Source: Carya illinoinensis (Eukaryota > Streptophyta > Magnoliopsida > Fagales > Juglandaceae). From it: a stretch of 64,000 nt of DNA. The stretch is from positions 17,447,001 to 17,511,000 of the forward strand of contig NC_056764.1 of NCBI RefSeq assembly GCF_018687715.1, given 5' to 3'. Shown here piece after piece: positions 21,572 to 31,199 of the stretch (the first letter of the stretch is position 1; the number at the start of each line of letters is the position of its first letter). The notes under the pieces are model-generated. The model made no database searches and was not told where the DNA came from. It saw only the letters and a list, made by a program, of their open reading frames with translations. The translations under genes and the position numbers were made by a program.

Positions 21572-21583
21572 TGGTATCAGAGC
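21572..21583 (+). promoter_or_regulatory. Primer-binding site (initiator tRNA-Met type)
   Basis: TGGTATCAGAGC, complementary to the 3' end of plant initiator tRNA-Met, lies two bases after the 5' LTR. The same primer site occurs at 45849-45860 and, inverted, at 58641-58652. Confidence 0.9.
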
Positions 21584-22149
21584 GGTTTGGCTCTGGGTAA
21601 AACCACATGTCCCGTAGGGAGTACCAGAATGTTTTTAAAGTTGTGTTTTAAAATTTATGTTAAGTAAAGTTGCTATTTGATTTGTTTTATTTGTTTTATT
21701 TATTTGAGCTTGCTTGCTTGTTTTTATTTATTTAGTTATGTTATTGCATGCTGGTTTCTTTTGTTTCTGGCTATGTGGTGTTGGTTTTGGTTTTTGGTTT
21801 TATGTTGTTGGTTTTATTCATTTTTCTTAAAGGGGGTCTAGGGTTGTGTTGTGGCAGGAATGTGGTATAATCGAGGATACTATTATTAGGCATGAACATT
21901 TAGTGTAGTAGGCTTGAATTTTTGCAATGTGGTTTGCTTGTATGATGTCGAGGTCTGAAGGGAATGTCATGGTTTAGGCAATCTTTGTAAGGTGGGAACT
22001 CACGTAGCAATGAGGAGAGGAATTAGCTTTAAGTTGCTTAAGATGATTGAGGTCAAGGTTTTGTAGAATTTATGTAAAGGGGCTATAGTATAGGAGAGTG
22101 TAGGTTCAACGAACTTTAAGGATGTGTTTAAGGGAATTTTGTTTAAGGA
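21584..22149 (+). mobile_element. Leader of the pol-less family B element
   Basis: Non-coding. It shares GTAAAACCACATGTCCCGTAGG just after the primer site with the other family B elements, and from about 21845 is colinear with 46125-46430 (both contain ATACTATTATTAGGCATGAA). About 21960-22140 also resembles 22920-23085 on the far side of the gag remnant, as if the leader block were duplicated around it. Confidence 0.6.
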
Positions 22150-22875
22150 TTGGGGTCTATTGCTGCTGTGACCTAGCAGCGCTCTAAGAAAGAATTTAAT
22201 GATCGCTTCTTTCCGCTTCCGTGAGGTGGCAAAAAGCAAGAGAGTTCTCAAGCTTAGTCCAAGGGAGCATGACCGTGGAACAGTATGCTCGAAAATTTAT
22301 AGAGCTTGGGCGATTTGCTCCCCACCTCATCGCCACAGAGGAGATGCAGGCCGAGCGTTTCAGGAAGGTTTGCGACCAGATATATGCAAAATGGTAGTTT
22401 TCCACCGGATTACAACTTTTTAGGAATTAGTTGTTTTGGCCACTCTAGCAGAGCGTGAGGTTGGTTTGAGTGTGGACACCCCTCTAGGTCAGAAGAGGCT
22501 GAACATTGATGGTGAAGGAAGCAGTTCTGGATCGCCATAAAAGTTTATGCAGAGGACGGGAATCCGATCGTTGGCAGCCCCCGGTGTGCATATGGGAGGC
22601 CGAGTTCCAGTTTGTGGCAAATGTAATAGAGCTCATGAGGGTGAGTGTCATCTGGGTAGTAATCAATGTTTTGAATGCGGTCAGACGGGGCATTTTGCTC
22701 GTGAGTGCCCTAGTCGAGTTCAAGAAAGCCGTGGAGCTCGTCGCAGTGGTAGAACTAACCAGAGGCATTTAGCTCAGGCTCGAATGTACGCACTGACTCT
22801 TGGTACTGTTGGTGGTAAGGTTACGGAGACTCAGAATGCTGGAGTCATGGCAGGTAGGGGTCTAATCTAATCTTT
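22150..22875 (+). pseudogene. Family B gag remnant, multiply broken
   Basis: Across several frames it matches the gag of the complete element from the middle of the retrotransposon-gag domain (GAATTTAATGATCGCTTCTT, then the ELGRFAPHLIATEE-like stretch near 22300-22340) to the zinc knuckle CFECGQTGHFAREC near 22665-22705 and the Arg-rich tail. Many frameshifts and stops are present before the knuckle. The longest clean piece is 22547-22870. The N-terminal part of gag is absent, and no protease or reverse transcriptase follows. Confidence 0.8.
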
Positions 22876-25430
22876 AGTGATGAACGCCTTGTGTGGTTTG
22901 TTTTTTTTTATATTATCGAGTCTTAGAGAAAGTGGCATGATCTGGGTGATCTTTTAGGGAAGTAGAATAATTGAGTTTTTTGGTTCCGTGGAGTTTATGA
23001 AAATGGTCTATAACGTAGTAGGTTGTAAGTTCAACAAATTTCAATGTTAGATTTTATGAAATTTCAGCAAAGTTTTAAAATTTGGGGCCTTATAGATTTT
23101 AGGAAAATAAGCTTATGGTAATTAAGGTGTTAGGTTCGACAAGCTTTGGGGGGGGGGGGTAATTAAATTTCGAGTTTTAGATTTCGTGATTCAGATGAGT
23201 AAATTGGTGGCAATTGGGGCTTTAGATTTTACAAGCTGTTAAGGTGAATGTTTTGGATTAAAGCCACCAATCTTGAGAATTTCAGAAAATGATTTATTAT
23301 CTATTAATGTTTGGAATTTGAAAGATTCGGGAGTCGATTTTTCTATTGTGTGATGTGAGTTCATTGATCTTAGAAGTTCCGGAAGATGATTCTTATTTGA
23401 TTTAAGGTTTTAGAATTGCAGAGTTGAAGGACTGATTTATTATAAGAATTGAGTTCTTAGTTTTATAGACTTAGTGCTATAGCTTGATCTACTCTAGTGA
23501 GTGATTAGTTTGTAACCATTAAAATGGAGTTGATTAGAGTTGAGTTATTGATATGAAAATTTTCTAGAGTAGATTCCTTTGAAGATTGGAGGTAATAATC
23601 TAGTTCGTGTATTTCTTTGAGGATTGAAGATATCGAGCTAGTTTAGAAAATAATTATTGTTAACTCGAGGTTGTAGTGGCAAATTTTAGGAAATGATTCT
23701 ATCGATTCGAAAGATATAGCCATCAGGGTGTTGGAAATAGTAGATTGTGTATTGGTATCGAATATGATTGAATTTGAGGCTATATGATCCGTAGACTTTT
23801 GGGAATGGATTCTTAGTAGGTTTAAGGTCATTCTCGGTACCAAACTTTAAGCAATGGCTAGTTGCTGATTTAAGGATATAAGTTGAGTAGATTCAGGAAT
23901 GATTCTTGTTGAGTTGAGGATATAAATCCAGGTGATGGAAATGTGATGATGGATCACTTGTACGTTTGAATGATTTGTGGTGTTGGCTAAGAGTACATGA
24001 GATTGATGAGTAGTAATGGTAAGTGCGTATGGATTTCGGGGAGTGCTGGTCCTAGTCTCATCTAATTTTGGCTTGGTAGGAGTTGAAGAGGAATCTGTGT
24101 GGTAATATTAAATTCAAGAGATTTTGACTTTGAGTTGTTTGGTAAGTTGAACGGAATGTGCAGTCGAAGCGGGTTACCCATTGGGATGATGGTTTGAAAC
24201 GACTGTTGTGTTTATCTTGAGAATTAATTGCTACTTAAAGTCATAGGAATTTAAATTTGTGAGGCTATAATTTTCTTTGGAGATCAAGTATCTAGTTGGG
24301 AGAATTGGGGATATGGTTATTTAACTTGAAAGGAGATCGTTAGGTCACGATGTGTGGTGAATCAAGTAATAAATCTTGGAAGTTGAAACTTATGCATCAA
24401 AGGTGGGTAGCATGATCATATGTATGAAGTAATAAAGCATTAGGATCCATGAGTGTTGTTTAATAGTTTTCGATGGATTGAAGATTTAAACAGTATGGCC
24501 TGTCTTGAGATTTATTTGTAAAGAGCTATTGAAAGAATTAGTTGTGTTAAAACTAGAGTTTTTGAGAGTACAAGCAGGTGGGTGAGTTACCAAGAGCATT
24601 TCGATTATGTCTAGGGAAGTCAGTGGTAGTTTATAGTGAGTGAGTTATTGCAAGATTAGATGTTATTCAAAATATAGGTAATGAGTTTGAAGTATGGGAT
24701 ATCGGATAGAAGTTATAACGCTCTCGTTGGTTGGCCGGGAAGGACTTGGGCCTTTTGGAGATGTTCCTTATTTTTAGAAGAGACAGGTGTATTTTGGGAT
24801 GATGTTATGTGTTTGCAAATTGGGGCTTGGAGGTTGATTAGTACTGGTTTCTGTCATCAATCAATGGATGTATTTTTGCAGAATGTTGGTTTTCGTTTAG
24901 GGTAGCGATCGCCAACTGAGGAATGAGTGGAGATTTGTAGTTTCTGGAAGTATATGATTTTCTATGGAAATGTGGTAAAGGTTTTCTTGTGATTAGGTGT
25001 GGATTGAGCTTGTACTTCATGATATTAATTTTTGAGGATATAGCCTTTATGTATTTTGGTGAGTTATCAGAGTGCACGTGAAAGCATGATTTTTGGAGAT
25101 TCTTAGGAGTTCAAATTTTGTGTTGATTTTGAAGAATTAGTAGTGATTCGAAGTTTTAATGGGAGATTAATCATTTGGTCGTACAATTTGGTTTATGGAT
25201 GGTTAACTTTGGAAGTGGCTATTAGGTTACCAAAGTTGGAATGGGATGAAAGGTTGGAAGGTAAAGTAGAGACGTCGTGGATATTAGTAATTTATGGTGT
25301 GAAGATCATAACCATTGGATTTTTTGGGAGTTGTCGATGATATGTATCTCTCAGTTATGTTCAGAGTTGTATCCTGTATCTTTTTGGCGCTAGTGTTTGA
25401 TCTTGTAAATTTCGAGGACGAAATTTGTTT
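22876..25430 (+). mobile_element. Non-coding internal region in place of pol
   Basis: No coding domain is recognised over 2.5 kb. It is colinear with 7616-9690 of another derivative, but here there is an additional ~430 bp (about 24240-24640) not present there. A G10 run lies near 23150. Just before the polypurine tract, at about 25408-25425, sits the hairpin AAATTTCGAGGACGAAATTT. Confidence 0.6.
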
Positions 25431-25444
25431 TTAAGGGGGGAGGA
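25408..25444 (+). promoter_or_regulatory. Pre-polypurine hairpin and polypurine tract
   Basis: AAATTTCGAGGACGAAATTT (8-bp perfect stem, AGGA loop) is followed by TTTTTAAGGGGGGAGGA directly abutting the 3' LTR at 25445. The same arrangement, inverted, lies at 53606-53645 in the complete element. The purine run primes plus-strand DNA synthesis; the role of the hairpin is not known to me. Confidence 0.85.
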
Positions 25445-27683
25445 TGTGATGACCTGCTTTTACGTGTATTTTCACTGAAAGATTCTTTTTAATTTAATTA
25501 ACATATTGGTTTATTTATTTTAAATTAATGTATTTTAAATTGATTTTAATTTATTTGATGTTGTGTTTAATTTATTTTAGTCGTTTTACGGTTTTTAATA
25601 TCGTTTTCGGCGGATCGGCTTTTGGTTTCCGGAGTGAGGATTAGAACTCATTTCTTTTCTTTTCTCTTTTTCTTTTTCCCTTTTTCTTTTTCTTTTTCTT
25701 CTTTTCTTTCTTTTTCTTCTTCTTTTTCTTCCCGTTTTCTCTCTCCCCGCGCAACTCTTCTTCCTTTTCTCCTTACCGTCGCTGCCCCTTTGACTGCCCG
25801 GTGCGCCACCATCCGGCCGCCGTGTAGTGCACCACCCCCACCATTCTCTTCCCCTCCCACCAGAGATCATCCTCACCAATTTTCAGAGCCATCGGACCAG
25901 CCGTTAGTCGCCACGACCCCCTGGAAGTCACGGCACCTGCCTTCTTTTTCTTCCCTGTCGCCTGTTGCTTTCGTAGCCCAGAACCGCCGCTCGCCAGTGG
26001 CGTGGCCTACACCACCCACCCAGTTTTCTTCCCCTTTCACTGGTGAACATCCCCACCAAATTTCACCTCCATCCAAGCCACCATGAGCTCCTCCAAGCCA
26101 CACGATTTTTCATCGATTCTGGCGCCGTCGCACCACCTCCGACCACCATCTCTTCACAACTTCTTCCCCTACCTCTTGCCGACCTAAACCACCCCTTTCC
26201 GACCTCGATCCGTTGCCGGAGCAGCTCCTATGAGCTCAACTCCGATTTGGGCTTTTTCCGCTTCCACCGCCAATTCCACCACCACCCACGGCCAAAACTC
26301 GTTTCCATTAGCGTCATAAACATTTCAAGACCATTCCCTATCAATTTCGGGTCTTAGTTTGTCCCCGTTCAAAAATGGGTAATTTATTACCCACGCCAAC
26401 AGTGTAAATTACACTGTTACGTTGCTTTTCCTCCGCCGTTTGCAACGCCGCGAGCTTTCAAAAAATACCGTATAGCGCTGTAAGTATTTTCCAAACTCTA
26501 CTTTTAGATTTAAATGTATTTTGCTCTTACAATAAATATTTATCTGGTTGGTTGGTTGATTCCGGACTGAGTCCGAGGAGTTCGGGGGTCGGATGGATTG
26601 AGGACGGAGTGCTTGGTTTTGGTTGTTTGTGATTGCTTGGTTATTTGTGCCATTAGGCGTGCGTTACGTATTGCATACATGTGCTTTTTATTTTAAGTGA
26701 GAAAATCATGTGTTTTTCGGGTGCGTGTGTTTCACGAGCCCAAGTTGGGATGGGTTATTATCTCGGTAGAGCTCCTCTGGTCACTCGGGAGTGGATAATA
26801 CCGAGAGACATCCCTTGGGTTATCGCAGGGTGACGACCGGATCGCACGATACGGTAATGCTGTCATGTCGACTTTGTGGTCCTTAGAGTGGCGGGGACTA
26901 GAGGATGGCCTGGCCAGGTACGCGCTGGGCACGAGTTTGGGCATCGTTCGTTGAGGTGTCACACGCGTAGTCGTTACCTGCGGTGTGGCACAGAGCCAGG
27001 GTGTGCGGATGATCCTTAGGGGAGATCATGGTGCATGCATAATTGGATCGTTTTTATGGTTTTCGGATGCGGGCCATTTTCTGGGAAAATGGTGAAATTT
27101 GGTTTTGAGGTTTTTGATCCATTTTATGGGAAAATGGTGGTTTGGGCCATTATCTGGGATAATGACGAGGCCTTGTTTTAAGCGATATGTTTTTGTGGGC
27201 CAAATGGGTTTTTGGCGTGCGTGGAAAAATATGGCTTTACGGGTCATGTGCATTGGCTTTTCTTTCATGCATGTTGTTTGAGATTTATATGTTTTTTATC
27301 TAGTGGTCTTTGGATTTTATGTACCTGCGGCACCATTTTTGGTTTCGTAGATTTTGATGCAAAGTTCGAGAAGGAGGAGGAGGCTGAGCCCGAGGATGCG
27401 GCTCCGCCAGAGTTCTGAGTTGGGTTATGCTTTGTTTTTCGCTTTGAAACTGTATTTGTGTTATATAATATTTTATTATGTAAGTTTTAAACAGCTTTGT
27501 ATTAAACGAAGAAAAAATTCTGGTACTTAGTTATATGACTTTCGTTATCCGCTGCGTTTTCTTTTGTACATTTGTTGCTTTTACACACACTAGACACTCA
27601 TCAATAGGGTAGTGACCCGTGTTGTCATCATCCGGACGTCTCGATTTTCCCGTGTCCATGTGTGGGGATTTGGGGGCGTCACA
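25445..27683 (+). mobile_element. 3' LTR of the pol-less family B element (subtype ii)
   Basis: It starts TGTGATGACCTGCTTTTACG and ends GGGGGCGTCACA, followed by CAGGG. It carries the pyrimidine tract (about 25646-25745), both 180-bp GC-rich units, three hairpins (27074-27092, 27119-27137, 27147-27165) and an intact acidic mini-ORF ending at 27418. Confidence 0.85.
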
Positions 27684-27829
27684 CAGGGTCACCTCACAAT
27701 TACTCTGGGACATTGTTCTATAGTTCTTGACTCTACCCACACGTTCTATGCTCCTCAGCTATGCCATCTGATCCTTTGTGATACGCCATCTGGTGCATCA
27801 CAATGCCACACTGAGTACACTCAATGCCC
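27684..27829. other. Short flank between two retroelements
   Basis: After CAGGG the sequence continues TCACCTCACAATTACTC and contains no recognised feature before family B LTR sequence begins near 27830. It is the continuation of the target into which the 19313-27683 element inserted. Confidence 0.4.
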
Positions 27830-27902
27830 TAGGGGTCATCCGCACACCCTGGCTCCTGTGCCATACCACGGGTAACGACCACACGTATGACACCTAAACG
27901 AG
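27830..27902 (-). mobile_element. Left piece of a split family B LTR fragment
   Basis: AGGGGTCATCCGCACACCCTGG through GACACCTAAACGAG matches the minus-oriented LTR of the complete element at about 52005-52075. It is interrupted at ACGAG by the Athila-like element and resumes at 39225 (ACGAGCGATGCCCAG). The LTR part before 27830 is missing. Confidence 0.75.
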
Positions 27903-30170
27903 TGATAAAGGGTTAGAATTGCATAATTAAGTTGTTTAAATGAGTGATTTATTTTATCAAATAAGGATTCAACACTTAATTATGCATCAAATTCTAATAT
28001 TGACTGTAGCATTACTTTTAGACCCATAAAATCAACTTATTACAAAATGATTTAACTTGCTACATGACAGCCATGTAACCTCCAATTGCAGGCTCTCTGT
28101 CCCTAAAAGAGTTGCTTCACAATTCCATACACTTTGCAGGTTTCTTCAATCATTCAGACAGCACACATCACATGGACAGCACTCACGCATGCATGCACAC
28201 ATGCAGAAAATGCAAACATGCAGACATGCAGTGAACTCACACAGCACACATGCAGAAAATGCAACCATGCAGTGGACTCACACATGCACACATGCAAAAA
28301 AGTGCAGAAAGCATTCGGACACATGCAAGAACACATGCAGACGCAGAGCAGCAGGAAAAGAAATGCATGCACACATGTAGAAAATGCAAACATGCAGACA
28401 TGCAGTACACTCACACCAGCTCACACATGCTGTACAGCAGCAAAAAGACACCCATTCACACATGCAGCTGCTATAGCAGGAGAAGACCAGTTCACACATG
28501 CAATAGACTCACACACGCAGCACGTTACAGCAGAGAGCATCCTTCGGACAGCACATAGTTGGACCCACAGCAGCTCACACATGTAGACCCTTGGACGGCT
28601 GGAGCAGAAAACTTACACATGCAGCATCATTCGGACCACAACATCACACATGCAGAAAGGTGCAAACACAACAGACAGCAGCCTCAAATGTGGACCAGCA
28701 GCACACCAATGCAGAAAACATGTTGCTGGAAGGCAAGCTTTTCTTGTTTCTGCACATGGAAGATGGAGGATAGCTGGACCGAAAGCAGCAGGAGATGACT
28801 CTTTACTTCTCAACTTGTTTTATACGGCTTGGAGTCTTCGTTTGGCAGGGGGGAGGAGTCAAGTTTTTGGGCTGTTTTTCTTGACTTTTACCTTCATTCA
28901 TTTTTTTCTTGCTTTCGGTTTGGCAGCAGCAGGAGCTTGGAGTTTCAGTTTTCTTTCTGTTGTTTTCGGACGCAAGGATGCAGTTTTATCTTCTTGCTTT
29001 TTCTTTCATATTTCGTTCGGCTACAGCAGTAGTTTAGTTTGAGTTTTTCTTCTTCTTTTCATTTTCGTTCATAGCAGTAGGTAGCAGCAGAGTTGTTAAT
29101 TCCTTTCTTTCGTTTCAGACACTCGGCAGTTTCTTCTACCTTTCATTTAGTTGGTTATTTGTTTTCATTTTTTGCTTTTATTTTTTCAGGTTGAGGTTTA
29201 CAGACCTGGGAGAACTCTCTCTTATTTTTATTTGTTTTTATTTCGTTTCTTGTGGCGGCTGTTTCAACCTCTACTTCCCATTCTCTTTGGATTAGACTTT
29301 TATTTACAGATTCATTTCATTTGGCTTGTTAGAGGATTTGGCTTGTTGTTCTTTTCATTTCCTTTGGGCAGCGTTAAGCTTCATTTAATTTTCTTAAGTT
29401 TTATTCATTTAGTTAGTTTTGATTTGTTTTATTTCTTTGAGCTTTGACCGTTTGAACTGCTGTTTTTTTTGTATAGATCATCTATTTTGCATTTTAAAAT
29501 TTATTCTATGTTAGTATTTTCTTTAATTTTTAATATGAGTTTACTTAGATTACTTTTTATTGCTAGAAATATTATGCGTAGCTAATTTCTTAAGCTTGGG
29601 TTGTGGAATGGGACGTGATTTGTTTTGGATTCTAGATCGATGCAATATTTTATTGATAATTATTGATTTCACTATGTTACTAGTCGGATTTAAATTGAAA
29701 ATGGATTGAAGCTCTTGCTCTTGTTTTGTTGTTGACGTAGGGCACAACAAAAGCTTGAAAATTATCAAGGCTTCTCTCGTTTGTTTGTTAATGTGTGTTC
29801 GGCTAGTAAAATAGAAAATCCCTTAGGAAAATATTGCAAAACTTGAGCTTAACCTTTTTATCTTCTGATTATCAATGCCTTGATTGGGTTGTTAATCGAG
29901 AAAATTATCTAGAATCCAAAATAAAGAGAGTCCCAAACCCAACCCAAGTGTTCGTTAATTTTTTTTTTTTTAGAAACTCTAATTTCAATTTCAATTATCT
30001 TTTTGCATTGCATTAGAATTTTATTTTCATCTCTCATACTTGATTCAGTTGTTACTCACAAATCTCTTATACGCTTTGATAACCCATTGTCCCTGTGGAA
30101 TACGATCCTGGACTTATCCTTGATACAACTTGACACTTCTACACTTGGAAGCACATTTGAAACCAAGTCA
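27903..30170 (+). mobile_element. 5' LTR of the Athila-like element
   Basis: It starts TGATAAAGGGTTAGAATTGC and ends ACCAAGTCA. About 28187-28660 holds an array of CATGCA hexamers. The second half is T-rich with GCAGCAG-type words and ends with the conserved ACACTTGGAAGCACATT stretch. Cys-rich and His-rich open frames across the array are translation artefacts of the repeat. Confidence 0.9.
28187..28660 (+). repeat. Dense CATGCA (RY-like) array in the 5' LTR
   Basis: I count about 18 CATGCA hexamers in roughly 470 bp, mostly within ACACATGCAG, GACATGCAG or AACATGCAG and separated by 5-40 bp. The 3' LTR has the same array at 37246-37710 with a 4-bp difference near 37450. CATGCA is the core RY/Sph element of seed-specific plant promoters. 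Regulatory use here is inferred. Confidence 0.75.
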
Positions 30171-30176
30171 TGTTTT

Positions 30177-30194
30177 TGGCGTCGTTGCCGGGGA
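30177..30194 (+). promoter_or_regulatory. Primer-binding site (tRNA-Asp type)
   Basis: TGGCGTCGTTGCCGGGGA differs at one base from the tRNA-Asp-complementary site TGGCGCCGTTGCCGGGGA seen at 1602-1619. It lies six bases after the 5' LTR. Confidence 0.85.
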
Positions 30195-30345
30195 CAACTG
30201 GTGCTTATCAGAGCATTCCTCTGCTGCTGAGAGGACGTTGTGGAGCTGTGAACCTTTTCACAGCTTGGGTGACATCTAATTTTTAATTTTTTTTTCCTTC
30301 TCTTTGTTTATTTTTCACGGTCTTTGATTATCTGCTCTTGATTGT

Positions 30346-31185
30346 ATGACCAGTTGGACTAGAGACCATACATCTCGACTGTTTAGGACAGAATTATTGA
30401 CATCTTTTAGCTCTGCATCATCTTCTGTAGAATCATCATCAGACACTGATAGCATCATGGCTGAAAATGAGCATCATGATAGAGAAGTGGAGAATCCAAA
30501 TAGGACTCTTAGAGAATATCTTCAGCCTGTTAGGACTAGCACACCTTCTTGTATCATTTTACCTATTAATGCAAATGCTTTTAATTTCAAACCCGGGATG
30601 ATTCCATTGTTACCACACTTTCATGGTATGGAATCTGAAAACCCCTATCTACATATCAAAGAATTTGAAGAAGTGTGTTCCACATTCATGGATAGAACAT
30701 GCACTGATGAAGTCATAAGATTGAAATTGTTTCCATTTTCCTTAAAAGACAAGGCTAAGATATGGTTGAATTCCTTAAGACCAAGATCCATTGGAACTTG
30801 GCAAGAAATGCAAACAGATTTTTTAAAGAAATTTTTTCCCATGCATAGAACCAATGCCTTAAAAAGACAGATCATGAATTTTGGCCAAAAGGATGTGGAA
30901 ACATTTTATCATTGTTGGGAACGATTCAAAGACCTTTTAAATGCATGTCCCCATCATGGATATGAGAATTGGAGGGTCATTAGTTTTTTTTATGAGGGGT
31001 TGCAACCAAAAATGAGACAATTTGTGGAGACCATGTGTAATGGAGCGTTTTTTAACAAAGAACCTAAAGAAGCTTTTGAATATTTTGATTATCTAGCTGA
31101 AAATGCACAATCATGGGATACATTTGATGTTCATGATAGGGCGGAAAGTTCAAGAACAATTCAGGGGGTGGGAAATATAATCTGA
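30346..31185 (+). CDS. gag: Gag N-terminal part of the Athila-like element (frame broken at the end)
   Basis: This 279-codon frame encodes the capsid part of Gag, which assembles the virus-like particle in the cytoplasm. After a Ser-rich start come IPLLPHFHGMESENPYLHIK (residues ~85-105) and the core of the retrotransposon-gag family: IRLKLFPFSLKDKAKIWL, then FLKKFFP, then the C-terminal MRQFVETMCNG and AFEYFDYLAENA (residues ~225-265), typical of the Athila lineage. The first ATG after the primer site at 30346 is taken as start; an ATG at residue 38 is an alternative. The frame ends in a TGA just after a G-rich run (31164-31173). The matching downstream frame continues in another phase, consistent with loss of one base there. 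Confidence 0.85.
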   Translation: MTSWTRDHTSRLFRTELLTSFSSASSSVESSSDTDSIMAENEHHDREVENPNRTLREYLQPVRTSTPSCIILPINANAFNFKPGMIPLLPHFHGMESENPYLHIKEFEEVCSTFMDRTCTDEVIRLKLFPFSLKDKAKIWLNSLRPRSIGTWQEMQTDFLKKFFPMHRTNALKRQIMNFGQKDVETFYHCWERFKDLLNACPHHGYENWRVISFFYEGLQPKMRQFVETMCNGAFFNKEPKEAFEYFDYLAENAQSWDTFDVHDRAESSRTIQGVGNII

Positions 31186-31199
31186 GAGAAGTAGATGAT

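Larger units (their letters stand above)
19313..27683 (+). mobile_element. Complete pol-less family B element (LARD-like) with target duplication CAGGG
   Basis: This is an 8.37 kb element flanked by CAGGG at 19308-19312 and 27684-27688. It has a 5' LTR, an initiator-Met primer site, an internal region with only a damaged gag piece and about 3 kb of non-coding sequence, a polypurine tract and a 3' LTR. The intact LTR ends, primer site, polypurine tract and target duplication show it was mobilised as a unit. Enzymes would have to come from a relative such as the ancestor of 51345-60917. The two LTRs differ at many positions by eye, so the insertion is not recent. Confidence 0.85.
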
